Assembly (NCBI GenBank): GCA_902776955.1
Contig: CACYSG010000007.1
Span: 1-64,000, forward strand
Length of the DNA: 64,000 nucleotides
Direction: 5' to 3'
From: an uncultured Bacteroidales bacterium
Lineage (GTDB): Bacteria; Bacteroidota; Bacteroidia; Bacteroidales; Muribaculaceae
Each line of letters begins with the position of its first letter. Positions within the stretch are counted from its first letter, which is position 1. Positions 16,337 to 24,942 of this stretch are shown here, piece after piece. Under the pieces are notes generated by a model that saw only the letters and a program-made list of their open reading frames with translations, made no database searches and was not told the DNA's origin. Position numbers and translations under genes: made by a program.

Positions 16337-17241
16337 GGAAAATCTCGATACGCTTCTATAACGACCGCGAGGTGCGGGCAGTGTGGGACGACCAACAGAG
16401 CAGGTGGTGGTTCTCGGTGCTTGACGTTGTTGGGGCTATCAACGGGCAGGACGACTACACGCGCACGCGCAACTACTGGAAGTACCTCAAGACCAAGTTG
16501 CGCAAGCAGGGTAGTGAAGTGGTTAGTGTCACTAACCAGTTGAAACTCCTTGCTCCTGACGGCAAACATCGATTGACCGATGTGCTCGACTACGACGGCG
16601 TGCTCCTGCTGGCCAAGAACATCCCCAACACCAATGCCGCCCACTTTGTGCACTGGTTTGCCAGCGATAGCGATTCCATCGACGGCAAGAGCCGCGACAA
16701 GGCCTACTCCCTGTGGGAGAGTGGACTCATGGACAGCATTGAGGTAGGCACCACACGGGGCCTGCAACAGATTCACGGCTACCTGTTCGGCGGCCTGTAT
16801 GACTTCGCCGGGCAAATCCGCAATGTGACCATCTCTAAAGGTGGTTTCACCTTTTGCCGTGCGCAGTACCTGCCTCAGTCACTTCGCGAGATTGACCGAA
16901 TGCCCGACGACACCTTCGACGAGATTGTAGCCAAATATGTCGAGATGAATGTGGCTCACCCATTTATGGAGGGCAACGGGCGCAGCACCCGCTTGTGGCT
17001 CGACCTGCTGCTCAAACACCGCATCGGCCGCTGTGTAGATTGGAGCCAAATCCCCAAACGCGACTACCTCGCCGCCATGGTGCTGAGCGCCACCGATCCC
17101 GCCATGCTCCACCGTCTGCTGCAGAGCGCCCTCACCGATAAAATCAACGACCGCAAGACCTTTATGAAGGGCATCGACTACTCCTACTACTACGAGCAAG
17201 AAGACGCCCCAGAGCCCAACAGAAAGGAGGACAACGCATGA
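16333..17241 (+). CDS. BRO-N/Fic fusion protein
   Basis: From MRKISIRFYND (16333) the product has 302 residues. Residues about 1-105 look like a BRO-N/antirepressor-type domain (WWFSVLDVVGAINGQDDYTRTRNYWKYLKTKL ... KHRLTDVLDYDGVLLLA). The rest is a Fic domain with a full active site, HPFMEGNGRSTR, and no N-terminal inhibitory motif, so it would need a separate antitoxin. A VbhA-like antitoxin gene lies at 19196-19507. The start overlaps the hsdM relic stop; the 3' end repeats the KEDNA junction and overlaps hsdS by ATGA. Confidence 0.85.
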   Translation: MRKISIRFYNDREVRAVWDDQQSRWWFSVLDVVGAINGQDDYTRTRNYWKYLKTKLRKQGSEVVSVTNQLKLLAPDGKHRLTDVLDYDGVLLLAKNIPNTNAAHFVHWFASDSDSIDGKSRDKAYSLWESGLMDSIEVGTTRGLQQIHGYLFGGLYDFAGQIRNVTISKGGFTFCRAQYLPQSLREIDRMPDDTFDEIVAKYVEMNVAHPFMEGNGRSTRLWLDLLLKHRIGRCVDWSQIPKRDYLAAMVLSATDPAMLHRLLQSALTDKINDRKTFMKGIDYSYYYEQEDAPEPNRKEDNA

Positions 17242-17245
17242 CCGA
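17222..17245 (+). repeat. 24-nt junction repeat, copy 2
   Basis: Identical to 16282-16305. Here the ATGACCGA begins hsdS. Probably the ancestral hsdM-hsdS junction. Confidence 0.8.
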
Positions 17246-18368
17246 GTGGCGAAAAGTAAAATTTCTTGAGGTCGTTCAGTTGAATCCTCGTGTCTCTTTA
17301 ACAAAAGGAGAACTTTATCCTTTTGTGGAAATGAGTAATGCTCCGATAGGGTCAAGATATCCAGAAAATGACGTGTTTCAGACCTTCTCAGGAGGTGGTA
17401 GCAAGTTTGAGAAAAGAGACACAGTCATTGCTAGAATTGAGCCATGCTTGCAGAATGGGAAAGGGTTTCTTTCAAAGTATGATAAGGGCTTTGGCTCAAC
17501 AGAGTTTTTGGTTTTTCGTCCCGTTAACGAGGAAGTGATGTCATATGATTTCCTTTATTACTTTATGGGACAACAAACCATAAGAGAAGCCATGGCAAAA
17601 ACAATGGTTGGTGCCAGTGGAAGGCAGCGAGTCAACAATGCCTTTTTTAATGATTTGTTCATTACTCTACCGACTTTGCCTGTTCAGCTCCGCATAGCGG
17701 AGGTGCTCTCCCGCTACGACGCCCTGATAGAAAACTACCAGCGCCAAATCAAGTTGCTCGAAGAAGCCGCACAACGACTCTACAAAGAATGGTTCGTTGA
17801 CCTACGCTTCCCCGGACACCAATCCACCCCCATCATCAACAACCTCCCCCAATCCTGGCAAAAGAAAAAACTCGCCGAAATCGCTCCAATTAAAACGGGC
17901 AAGAAAGATGCTAATTTTGCATCTGATGATGGTGCATATCCATTCTTTACATGTGCACAAGCACCTATTAAAGCGCCTTCTTACTCTTTTGACGATAATG
18001 CTGTAATACTTGCTGGAAATGGGGACTTTAATGTGAAGATATATCGAGGTAAATTTGAAGCATATCAAAGAACGTATGTTTTAGTACCTTATGACTCAGA
18101 AATGCTCTATCTGCTCTTTTTCTGCGTATCTGAGAATATGGTCAAATTAGCAACAGGCGCAAGTGGCTCAACTATTAAATTCCTAACAAAGGGTATGATT
18201 GAATCACTTGATTTATATCAACCATCAACAATGGTTTTGAAGAAGTTCAATAAACTAGTTGAACAGATTCAGAGCAAGAAAGAAAACCTATTGGCCCAAA
18301 TCCGCAACCTCAGCGAAGCCAAAGACCGTTTCCTGCCCAAACTGATGAGCGGGGAAATAGAAGTTTAA
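17238..18368 (+). CDS. hsdS: type I restriction-modification specificity subunit
   Basis: The 376-aa subunit recognises the bipartite DNA target of the system. It has two target-recognition domains (about residues 1-150 and 200-345) separated by the conserved helical linker (PVQLRIAEVLSRYDALIENYQRQIKLLEEAAQRL). A second, matching helix closes the protein (NLLAQIRNLSEAKDRFLPKLMSGEIEV). Both recognition domains are more AT-rich than the linker, as expected for exchangeable modules. The start overlaps the preceding fic stop (ATGA). Confidence 0.92.
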   Translation: MTEWRKVKFLEVVQLNPRVSLTKGELYPFVEMSNAPIGSRYPENDVFQTFSGGGSKFEKRDTVIARIEPCLQNGKGFLSKYDKGFGSTEFLVFRPVNEEVMSYDFLYYFMGQQTIREAMAKTMVGASGRQRVNNAFFNDLFITLPTLPVQLRIAEVLSRYDALIENYQRQIKLLEEAAQRLYKEWFVDLRFPGHQSTPIINNLPQSWQKKKLAEIAPIKTGKKDANFASDDGAYPFFTCAQAPIKAPSYSFDDNAVILAGNGDFNVKIYRGKFEAYQRTYVLVPYDSEMLYLLFFCVSENMVKLATGASGSTIKFLTKGMIESLDLYQPSTMVLKKFNKLVEQIQSKKENLLAQIRNLSEAKDRFLPKLMSGEIEV

Positions 18369-18388
18369 CTAAATAAAATAGGCATTTT

Positions 18389-19114
18389 ATGGAAATGATA
18401 ATAACCATCATATTTACTGTTTTAAGTATAATTGCCACCATAATTGTTACTCATTATTATACCAAAAAACAGATGGCAAAGAATCAAATCTCTCATTTTG
18501 CCATCGAAACCTACAATCTCGATAGAGGAGTCAAAGAGGTTTTTCCTGAGTTTCTGATGATGTATAATGGCTTGGCTTTAGGGAAGTACACGAGATTTTG
18601 TGAAGGCCGTTTTAAAAACACGGGCAATAAAGATATACATGGCAATGACGAATTAGAGTTTTCACTTATCTTTCCTGATCACTATTCTATAAAAGCAATT
18701 GATGTAACTGCATCAACTGAGGAGTTATCAATTCGTCACGAAATAGATAAAGAAAGAAAGAATAAAGTTCACTTCTTTATCAAGAATTTATTAAGGACAG
18801 GTGAGGAGTTTAAATATTCTGTTCTATTAGACAGTTCTGAGAATGATAATAATCCATTTGGCAAATTGCGTTTTTCCAATAGGATTCCTGACACAAGCAT
18901 TCAGGAAGCGGATGTGAAGCATATTAAGTTTTATGAAAAAATCTCTTATTTAGGGGTGGCTATGATTCTTCTACTTATGTTTATCCTTTTTTGGTGGGAG
19001 AAAACCATATTTGCTGATACTATTTATAAAACTATATTTATGATATGTTTTATTTTGGTTAATGGTTTTACTGCATTTGCTCTCATGAATACTAAGAATT
19101 ACAAACTATCTTGA
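18389..19114 (+). CDS. hypothetical membrane protein
   Basis: The 241-aa protein has one N-terminal helix (IITIIFTVLSIIATIIVTHYY), a soluble middle of about 150 residues that looks beta-rich, and two closely spaced C-terminal helices (YLGVAMILLLMFILFWW and TIFMICFILVNGFTAFALM). I do not recognise the family. It is AT-rich compared with hsdM and hsdR, starts 20 nt after hsdS, and sits with the Fic antitoxin in the hsdS-hsdR gap. It may be a passenger or an accessory defence protein. Confidence 0.6.
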   Translation: MEMIITIIFTVLSIIATIIVTHYYTKKQMAKNQISHFAIETYNLDRGVKEVFPEFLMMYNGLALGKYTRFCEGRFKNTGNKDIHGNDELEFSLIFPDHYSIKAIDVTASTEELSIRHEIDKERKNKVHFFIKNLLRTGEEFKYSVLLDSSENDNNPFGKLRFSNRIPDTSIQEADVKHIKFYEKISYLGVAMILLLMFILFWWEKTIFADTIYKTIFMICFILVNGFTAFALMNTKNYKLS

Positions 19115-19129
19115 TTTAATTATCGAATT

Positions 19130-19195
19130 ATGTCAAAGGAATTCAGTGAAGATAAGTTGATACAGGCCAGTGCCACCGAACTGATTTATCAATAA
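19130..19195 (+). pseudogene. duplicated 5' end of hsdR
   Basis: A 21-codon frame MSKEFSEDKLIQASATELIY stops just before the antitoxin gene. Its first 53 nt differ at only two positions from the true hsdR start at 19521. It forms a direct repeat enclosing the antitoxin gene and is best read as an insertion scar. Confidence 0.75.
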
Positions 19196-19507
19196 ATGAG
19201 CATGGATAACGAGAACAAATATAGCATTCAGGACTTGGACGAGTACATTCGCCAAGGGGAGCCCGAGCGTCGTGAGAAGGCTATCGCCTGGCAGACCGCC
19301 ATTGGCCTGCAAGCTGTTGACGGCCTGACTGTTTCAGATTATTTGATAGAACTTGCCATCAAGAACGTTAAGGGCGAGTTGACATCTCAAGAAGTTGACA
19401 GATTGATCAATGAGCATTACGCTGCTAAACATAAGGAATACAGCACTTACACAATAATAAATCATGTTGTAGACCCGATAGCAGCCAAAAAGGGAAGACC
19501 ATTTTAA
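19196..19507 (+). CDS. VbhA-like Fic antitoxin
   Basis: The 103-aa protein resembles VbhA-type antitoxins, small helical proteins that bind Fic enzymes and block ATP positioning. The recognisable core is KAIAWQTAIGLQAVDGLTVSDYLIELAIKNVKGELTSQEVDRLINEHY. The second Met (19202) is an equally good start. It follows the hsdR-like scrap with no gap and precedes hsdR by 13 nt. The likely partner is the BRO-N/Fic protein at 16333, which lacks its own inhibitory helix. The antitoxin being separated from its toxin by hsdS and another gene is unusual. Confidence 0.75.
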   Translation: MSMDNENKYSIQDLDEYIRQGEPERREKAIAWQTAIGLQAVDGLTVSDYLIELAIKNVKGELTSQEVDRLINEHYAAKHKEYSTYTIINHVVDPIAAKKGRPF

Positions 19508-19520
19508 ATTAATTATAAAT

Positions 19521-22500
19521 ATGTCGAAGGAATTCAGTGAAGATAAGTTGATACAGGCCAGTGCCGCCGAACTACTGGAAAAGGAGTTGGGGTGGACGGC
19601 GGTGTATGCCTTTGATGAGGTGCTGGGGCTGGACGGCACCCTGGGGCGCACGAGTTACAAGCAGGTGCTGTTGCCGGGGCGCTTTGCCCAAGCCCTGAAG
19701 TCGCTGAATCCCTGGATGACCGGCCAGCAGGTCACCGAGGCCATCGACCGCATGACGGAGTACATGAGCAGCCAGACGCTGATGCAGATCAACGAGCAGA
19801 AGTACCAGTACATCCGTGACGGCGTGCCCGTGACGCGCGTCAAGCCCGGCGGAGAGACCGAAGAAGTGCGTGCCAAGGTCATCGACTTTGCCTCGCCCGA
19901 AAAGAACGACTTCCTGTGCGTGCGGGAACTGTGGGTGCAGGGTGCGTTGTATAAGCGCCGTGCCGACATCGTGGGTTTTGTCAACGGTCTGCCGCTGCTG
20001 TTCGTGGAGTTGAAGAACCACGACGTGGCGGTTGAGGACGCCTTCAACAAGAACTACCGTGACTACCTCGACACCGTCCCGCAACTATTTTACCACAACG
20101 CTATGGTGATGTTCAGCAACGGCCTGGAGGCCCGCGTGGGCACCATCGACTCCAAGTGGGAATTCTTCCACGAGTGGAAACGCCTCACCGAGGAGGATGC
20201 GGGCAACATTGAGCTGCCCACCATGCTGCGGGGCATCTGCAAGAAAGAGAATTTCCTCGACCTGCTCGAGAATTTCATCCTCTATGACCATAGTGGCGGC
20301 TCAACAGTCAAAATCCTGGCCCGCAACCACCAGTACCTGGGCGTGAACCAGGCCGTGGAGAAATACCGCAACCGCGAAATCACCCAGGGCAAGCTGGGTG
20401 TGTTCTGGCACACGCAGGGTAGCGGCAAGAGCTACTCGATGCTGTTTCTGGCGCAGAAGATCAGGCGCAAATTTGAAGGCTCGCCCACCATCGTCGTACT
20501 CACCGACCGTGACGAGCTGAACAAGCAGATCAGCGAGACCTTTGAGAACTGCGGTCTGCTGGGCAAGTCCAAATCCAAGGAATTCATGGCGCAGAGTGCC
20601 GAGGACCTCATCAACAAGCTGAAGGGCAACCCCTCGTTCGTCTTCTCGTTGATCCAGAAATTCAATGACACCGCCGCCAAGGCCGAGCCCATCTACCCCG
20701 ACCACGACATCATCGTGATGAGTGACGAGGCCCACAGGACCCAGAACGGCATCTTTGCCGAGAACCTGATGCATTTGCTGCCCACGGCGAGCCGCATCGG
20801 CTTCACGGGCACCCCGCTGCTCAAGAACGACAACATCACGGCAAGGACCTTCGGCGGCTATGTGAGCATCTATGACTTCAAGCGTGCCGTCGAGGACAAG
20901 GCCACCGTGCCCCTTTACTACGAGAACCGTGGCGAACGCCTGCAGGAACTCAAGAACCCCGAAATCAACGAGGAAATCGCTGCCGCGCTCGAGGAGGCAG
21001 GCGATATGGACTCGTCACAGCTGGCCAAGTTGGAGCAGGAGTTTGCCAAGGAAGTGCACCTGCTCACTGCCAAAAAGCGCCTGCGCGTCGTTGCCCAGGA
21101 CTTCGTGAAGCATTACAGCGACCTGTGGACCAGCGGCAAGGCGATGATGGTGTGCTACAATAAGGTGACCTGCGTGCGCATGTACGACTACGTGCAGGAA
21201 TACTGGCAGCAGGAAATCAAGGCAGTAGAGAAACAGCTCAACAAGTGCACGTCTCAGCAGGAGTATCAGGAGCTGAAGCGCAAGTTAGAGTGGATGCGGG
21301 AAACCGAGATGGCCGTGGTCGTCTCGCAGGAGCAGAACGAGATGCAGACCTTCAACAAGTGGGGCCTCGACATCGTGCCGCATCGCGAGAAGATGATAAA
21401 ACGCGAGTTGGACAAGGAATTCAAGGACCCCGACTCGCGGCTGAGGGTGGTGTTCGTGTGCGCCATGTGGCTCACGGGCTTTGACGTGAAGACGCTATCG
21501 TGCCTGTATATCGACAAGCCCATGAAGGCCCACACCCTGATGCAGACCATCGCCCGTGCCAACCGTGTCGCCGAGGGCAAGACCAACGGCCTGGTGGTGG
21601 ACTATATCGGTATCGTGAAAGCCTTGAAACAGGCGTTGGCCGACTACACCGCCAATGCCAAAGGGCTGGAGGGCAACGACCCGACCATCGACAAGGAGAA
21701 ACTCATTAAGAGCGTGGACGAGACCATCGCTGCTACCCGTGAGTTCCTGAAAGAGCACGGCATCGATCTGCAGGAACTGATTGAGGCTGAGAGCTTCATG
21801 AAACTGTCCAAACTCAAGACGGCTGCCGATGCCATGTGCGCCACAGTGGAAATTAGGAAATCCTACTGCACGCTGGCCACCACGCTGCTCAACCGCTGGA
21901 AATACCTCGACCGCGATGACATCACGCCCGAGCGCAAGCAAGCCAAGGACGCCATCGAGGCCATCTACAAGGAATTGCAGAAGAAACGCAAACATGCCGA
22001 CATCACCGACTTGAGCGTCGCCATCAACAACATCATTGATGAGCACCTGGAGATTGACTCCTCGGTTGTAGCTGAGAGCGGACGACGCTTTGACATCAGC
22101 CGCATCGACTTTGACCTGCTGCAGCGTGAGTTCGCCAAGGCCAAGCAGAAGAACCTGCTGCTCAAGGATATTCAGGAACTGCTGCAGGAGAGGTTGGCCG
22201 AGATGCTGGCACAGAATCCGTCGCGCATCAACTTCTACGAGCGCTACCAGGAAATCATCGAGTCCTACAACCAGGAGCAGGACCGCGCGTCCATTGAAAA
22301 GCTCTTTGAGGAGCTGATGGACCTGTCCAAGAAGTTGAGTGAGGAGGAGCGCCGCTACGTGCGCGAGGGCTTTGAGAACGACGAGCAGCTGTCGATGTAT
22401 GACCTGCTGATGAAGGACGACCTCACCAAGGCCGATATCAAGAAAATCAAGGAAGTCGCCGTCGAGCTGCTCGAGAAAATCAAGACCCAGTTGGCCACGA

Positions 22501-22664
22501 TGGACCACCCGTTCGAGAAGCGCGAGACCAAGGCCGCCATCATCATCACCATCCGCGACACCCTGTGGGAGATGCTGCCCGAGAGCTACAGCGACGAGAG
22601 CATCGACACCTACAAGGACGCCGTCTTCGAGTACGTCCAGCAACGCTACGGCGGCGTAGCCTAA
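19521..22664 (+). CDS. hsdR: type I restriction endonuclease/translocase subunit
   Basis: The 1047-aa R subunit cuts unmethylated DNA after ATP-driven translocation. The nuclease domain shows the PD-(D/E)xK signature (KRRADIVGFVNGLPLLFVELKN, about residues 145-170). The helicase core has Walker A (HTQGSGKSYSM, about 300), the DEAH-type box (IVMSDEAHRTQ) and motif VI (QTIARANRV). The C-terminal helical domain is complete. It ends the restriction operon. Codon use matches hsdM rather than the passengers between them. Confidence 0.95.
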   Translation: MSKEFSEDKLIQASAAELLEKELGWTAVYAFDEVLGLDGTLGRTSYKQVLLPGRFAQALKSLNPWMTGQQVTEAIDRMTEYMSSQTLMQINEQKYQYIRDGVPVTRVKPGGETEEVRAKVIDFASPEKNDFLCVRELWVQGALYKRRADIVGFVNGLPLLFVELKNHDVAVEDAFNKNYRDYLDTVPQLFYHNAMVMFSNGLEARVGTIDSKWEFFHEWKRLTEEDAGNIELPTMLRGICKKENFLDLLENFILYDHSGGSTVKILARNHQYLGVNQAVEKYRNREITQGKLGVFWHTQGSGKSYSMLFLAQKIRRKFEGSPTIVVLTDRDELNKQISETFENCGLLGKSKSKEFMAQSAEDLINKLKGNPSFVFSLIQKFNDTAAKAEPIYPDHDIIVMSDEAHRTQNGIFAENLMHLLPTASRIGFTGTPLLKNDNITARTFGGYVSIYDFKRAVEDKATVPLYYENRGERLQELKNPEINEEIAAALEEAGDMDSSQLAKLEQEFAKEVHLLTAKKRLRVVAQDFVKHYSDLWTSGKAMMVCYNKVTCVRMYDYVQEYWQQEIKAVEKQLNKCTSQQEYQELKRKLEWMRETEMAVVVSQEQNEMQTFNKWGLDIVPHREKMIKRELDKEFKDPDSRLRVVFVCAMWLTGFDVKTLSCLYIDKPMKAHTLMQTIARANRVAEGKTNGLVVDYIGIVKALKQALADYTANAKGLEGNDPTIDKEKLIKSVDETIAATREFLKEHGIDLQELIEAESFMKLSKLKTAADAMCATVEIRKSYCTLATTLLNRWKYLDRDDITPERKQAKDAIEAIYKELQKKRKHADITDLSVAINNIIDEHLEIDSSVVAESGRRFDISRIDFDLLQREFAKAKQKNLLLKDIQELLQERLAEMLAQNPSRINFYERYQEIIESYNQEQDRASIEKLFEELMDLSKKLSEEERRYVREGFENDEQLSMYDLLMKDDLTKADIKKIKEVAVELLEKIKTQLATMDHPFEKRETKAAIIITIRDTLWEMLPESYSDESIDTYKDAVFEYVQQRYGGVA

Positions 22665-22990
22665 CCCGATCAATCCTCTAGCCGAAAGAACAAAAAAAAG
22701 AAGCGCCCCCTTGCTGATATGAACCCCTAAAGATTTTTGTTTGATTTCTGGTGAGTTCATATTCAGTTGTGCATGGGGTTTTGTAGAGGCAGGGGGAACG
22801 ATTCTTCAGTTCGAAAAATGCACGCATTTTTCATCTAGAAGGGCCGCTCCCTTTCCTTGCGGTTGCCTAATTTACAATACGACAAGCCGATGTTGTGGAC
22901 TATGAATTTAGGCGTTCTGTGAGAGTAAAAATTAATTTTTTTGTTAAATTCCAGCAAATTTCATTATTCACGTGTTAAATTGCTTGTAAT
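22665..22990. other. intergenic stretch with degenerate palindrome
   Basis: No gene seen. At about 22719-22759 ATGAACCCCTAAAGA and a partly complementary GGTGAGTTCAT could pair around a T-rich loop. The arms resemble the cleaner TGAACTGCACCCC hairpin at 27445. The last 60 nt are AT-rich and should carry the promoter of the next gene. Confidence 0.4.
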
Positions 22991-24420
22991 ATGAAAAAAG
23001 AATCATTACTTTTTCGTATGGTCGTCCTGGTGGCGGCCGTGATGTGCGCTCTGGGCGCCAGTGCCCAAGAGGCCTATGCTGTGTACACGTCGGACAACGC
23101 GGCGCTGTCGTTCTACTACGACTACGACCGCAGCACCCGCACGGGCACAACCTATGACCTGAACGTAGGCCCCGCCGATCCCGGTTGGGTGACCGATTTC
23201 ACCAATCTCAGTGTGAAGCAGGTGGTCTTTGACCCCTCGTTTGCCGGAGCCCGCCCGACGAGCACCTTCTATTGGTTCTCTGGGATGAGAAACCTTGTAA
23301 CCATCACTGGCTTGGAGTACCTGAACACCAGCGAGGTGACGCGCATGGATAACATGTTCAACCGTTGCTATAAGTTGACGAGCCTGAACCTGGAAAAATT
23401 CAACATCACGAAAGTGACCGACATGAGTGAGTTGTTCAGGAGCTGCAGTGCTCTGCAGACCATCTACGTGGGCGATGGCTGGAGACTGAGCGAGATGGCT
23501 CAATCCAGCTCTCATAATGTGTTCAAGGACTGCACCCGTCTGGTGGGAGGCAAGGGCACGGCCTACGACGCTGCCCATGTGGATGCCGACTATGCCCACA
23601 TCGATGGCGGCACGGGCAACCCGGGCTACCTGAGTGCAGGCACCAAGTCCTATGTCTGCTACACGCCCGAGAACACGACGCTGACGTTCTACTACGACAG
23701 CCAGCGCGATTCCCGCCCGGGCAGGACCTATGACCTGAACGTGGGACTCAACAGAGTCGGTTGGGAACTGGACCATACCTGTAGCGAGGTGACCAATACG
23801 GTCATTGACCCCTCGTTCGCCGATGCCCGCCCAACGACAACCTATGCTTGGTTTTATGGGATGAATAAAATTGACACCATCATCGGCCTGGAGTACTTGA
23901 ACACCAGCGAGGTGACCATTATGAACTGGATGTTCGGGCACAGCACTAATTTGGAGCACATCGACGTGAGCCACTTCAACACCGATAAGGTGACCTCGAT
24001 GTACGCAATGTTCGGGGATTGCGAGAAACTAAGGCCCTTGACCTGTCCAACTGGAACACCGATTGCGTCACTGAATCAGAGCATATGTTCGCAAACAACT
24101 TTCTCCTGGTGGGTGGCCAGGGCACAGCCTGGGACGCATCCAACCCGAAGGACAAGACTTATGCCCACATCGACGGCGGACCCAGCAACCCGGGCTACTT
24201 CACCGAGAAGTCTGCCTTCATTCGCGGCGACGTGAATGGCGACGGCCAGGTGAACATCAGCGACGTGACCATGCTGATCAACCTGCTGCTCAACGGTGGC
24301 GAGTTGCCCGCAACCGCCGACTTTAACGAGAATGGCACGACAAACATCAGCGACGTGACAGCCTTGATTACCTATCTGATGGGCGGCACTTACTCATCTT
24401 CGCTAAAGCTCGCAGTTTAG
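22991..24420 (+). pseudogene. BspA-type (DUF285) surface protein with dockerin tail, frameshifted
   Basis: The product starts with a signal peptide (MKKESLLFRMVVLVAAVMCALGASAQ). Two copies of a DUF285-type repeat unit follow (LEYLNTSEVTRMDNMFNRCYKL; LEYLNTSEVTIMNWMFGHST). Near 24,030 the frame breaks: loss of one base in GAGAAACTAAGGCCC would explain it, because CEKL should continue as KALDLSNWNTDCV in the next frame. The second frame (to 24420) completes the protein with a paired dockerin-like tail (GDVNGDGQVNISDVTMLINL; NENGTTNISDVTALI). No homopolymer is present, so a recent mutation or a sequencing error is more likely than phase variation. Confidence 0.75.
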
Positions 24421-24494
24421 AGTTTAAAGTTTAGAGGAGAGCATCCGCGTTCCTGGGACGGTGGGTAAAACCTTGAGAGCACGGGTGCCATCAG

Positions 24495-24625
24495 TTGGGA
24501 CGGTTCTTGTGATGGGCCAAAGCGAAGCGAAAGATGGTGCAAGCCGAATGCCATAATGCTTGCATTAATGGCTAAGGCGCAGCCCATCTTGTGCGGAGCA
24601 ACCCCATCAACAAGACCCGTCCCAA
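24495..24625. repeat. imperfect inverted repeat, possible structured RNA
   Basis: TTGGGACGGTTCTTGTGATGG at the left pairs with CCATCAACAAGACCCGTCCCAA at the right, about 21 bp with two irregularities. About 85 nt lie between, including smaller complementary pieces (AATGCC / GGCATT-like). Confidence 0.45.
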
Positions 24626-24702
24626 TGATGCACCGCCCCCGGCTTTAAATAGCGTGAGTTCGATGAAGATAAACCACTTATGCTAAATTTGTCCGCTATG
24701 TA

Positions 24703-24724
24703 GAGACGCAAAATTTTGCGTCTC
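24703..24724. repeat. 22-bp perfect palindrome, copy 1
   Basis: Half-site GAGACGCAAAA is followed directly by its reverse complement. An identical copy lies at 24757-24778. Confidence 0.85.
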
Positions 24725-24756
24725 AGGGGTAGCATAATGGTAATTTCTACCGATTG

Positions 24757-24778
24757 GAGACGCAAAATTTTGCGTCTC
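24757..24778. repeat. 22-bp perfect palindrome, copy 2
   Basis: Same palindrome as 24703-24724, 32 nt apart. Such short palindromes scattered between genes are mobile or REP-like elements in other bacteria. Confidence 0.85.
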
Positions 24779-24861
24779 TACTGGCTAACTCTGTGAAATA
24801 CAGAATAGATTTTACCCAGCTCACGTTATAATAGCACTGCTATCAGCCAGCTAGGATATGC

Positions 24862-24901
24862 AAAGAGGATGTGCCATCAAAATGTGGCACATCCTCTTTT
24901 T
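24862..24901. terminator. strong bidirectional terminator
   Basis: AAAGAGGATGTGCCA pairs perfectly with TGGCACATCCTCTTT around an 8-nt loop and has T and A tracts on both sides. It separates the convergent dockerin genes. Confidence 0.85.
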
Positions 24902-24942
24902 ATAAGGACTCTATAAAAGAATCAGTTCGATAGATTGCTCAC

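Larger units (their letters stand above)
24421..24942. other. intergenic region rich in inverted repeats
   Basis: No gene seen. It contains an imperfect 130-nt inverted repeat, two identical 22-bp palindromes and a terminator, listed separately. The first 40 nt (GCAGTTTAGAGTTTA ... GCATCCGC) resemble the sequence after the dockerin gene ending at 27381. Confidence 0.6.

Noticed and set aside
24703..24778. Possible CRISPR array (identical palindromes with spacer)
   Set aside because: Only two repeats, no cas genes, and the repeat is a full palindrome with no further units.
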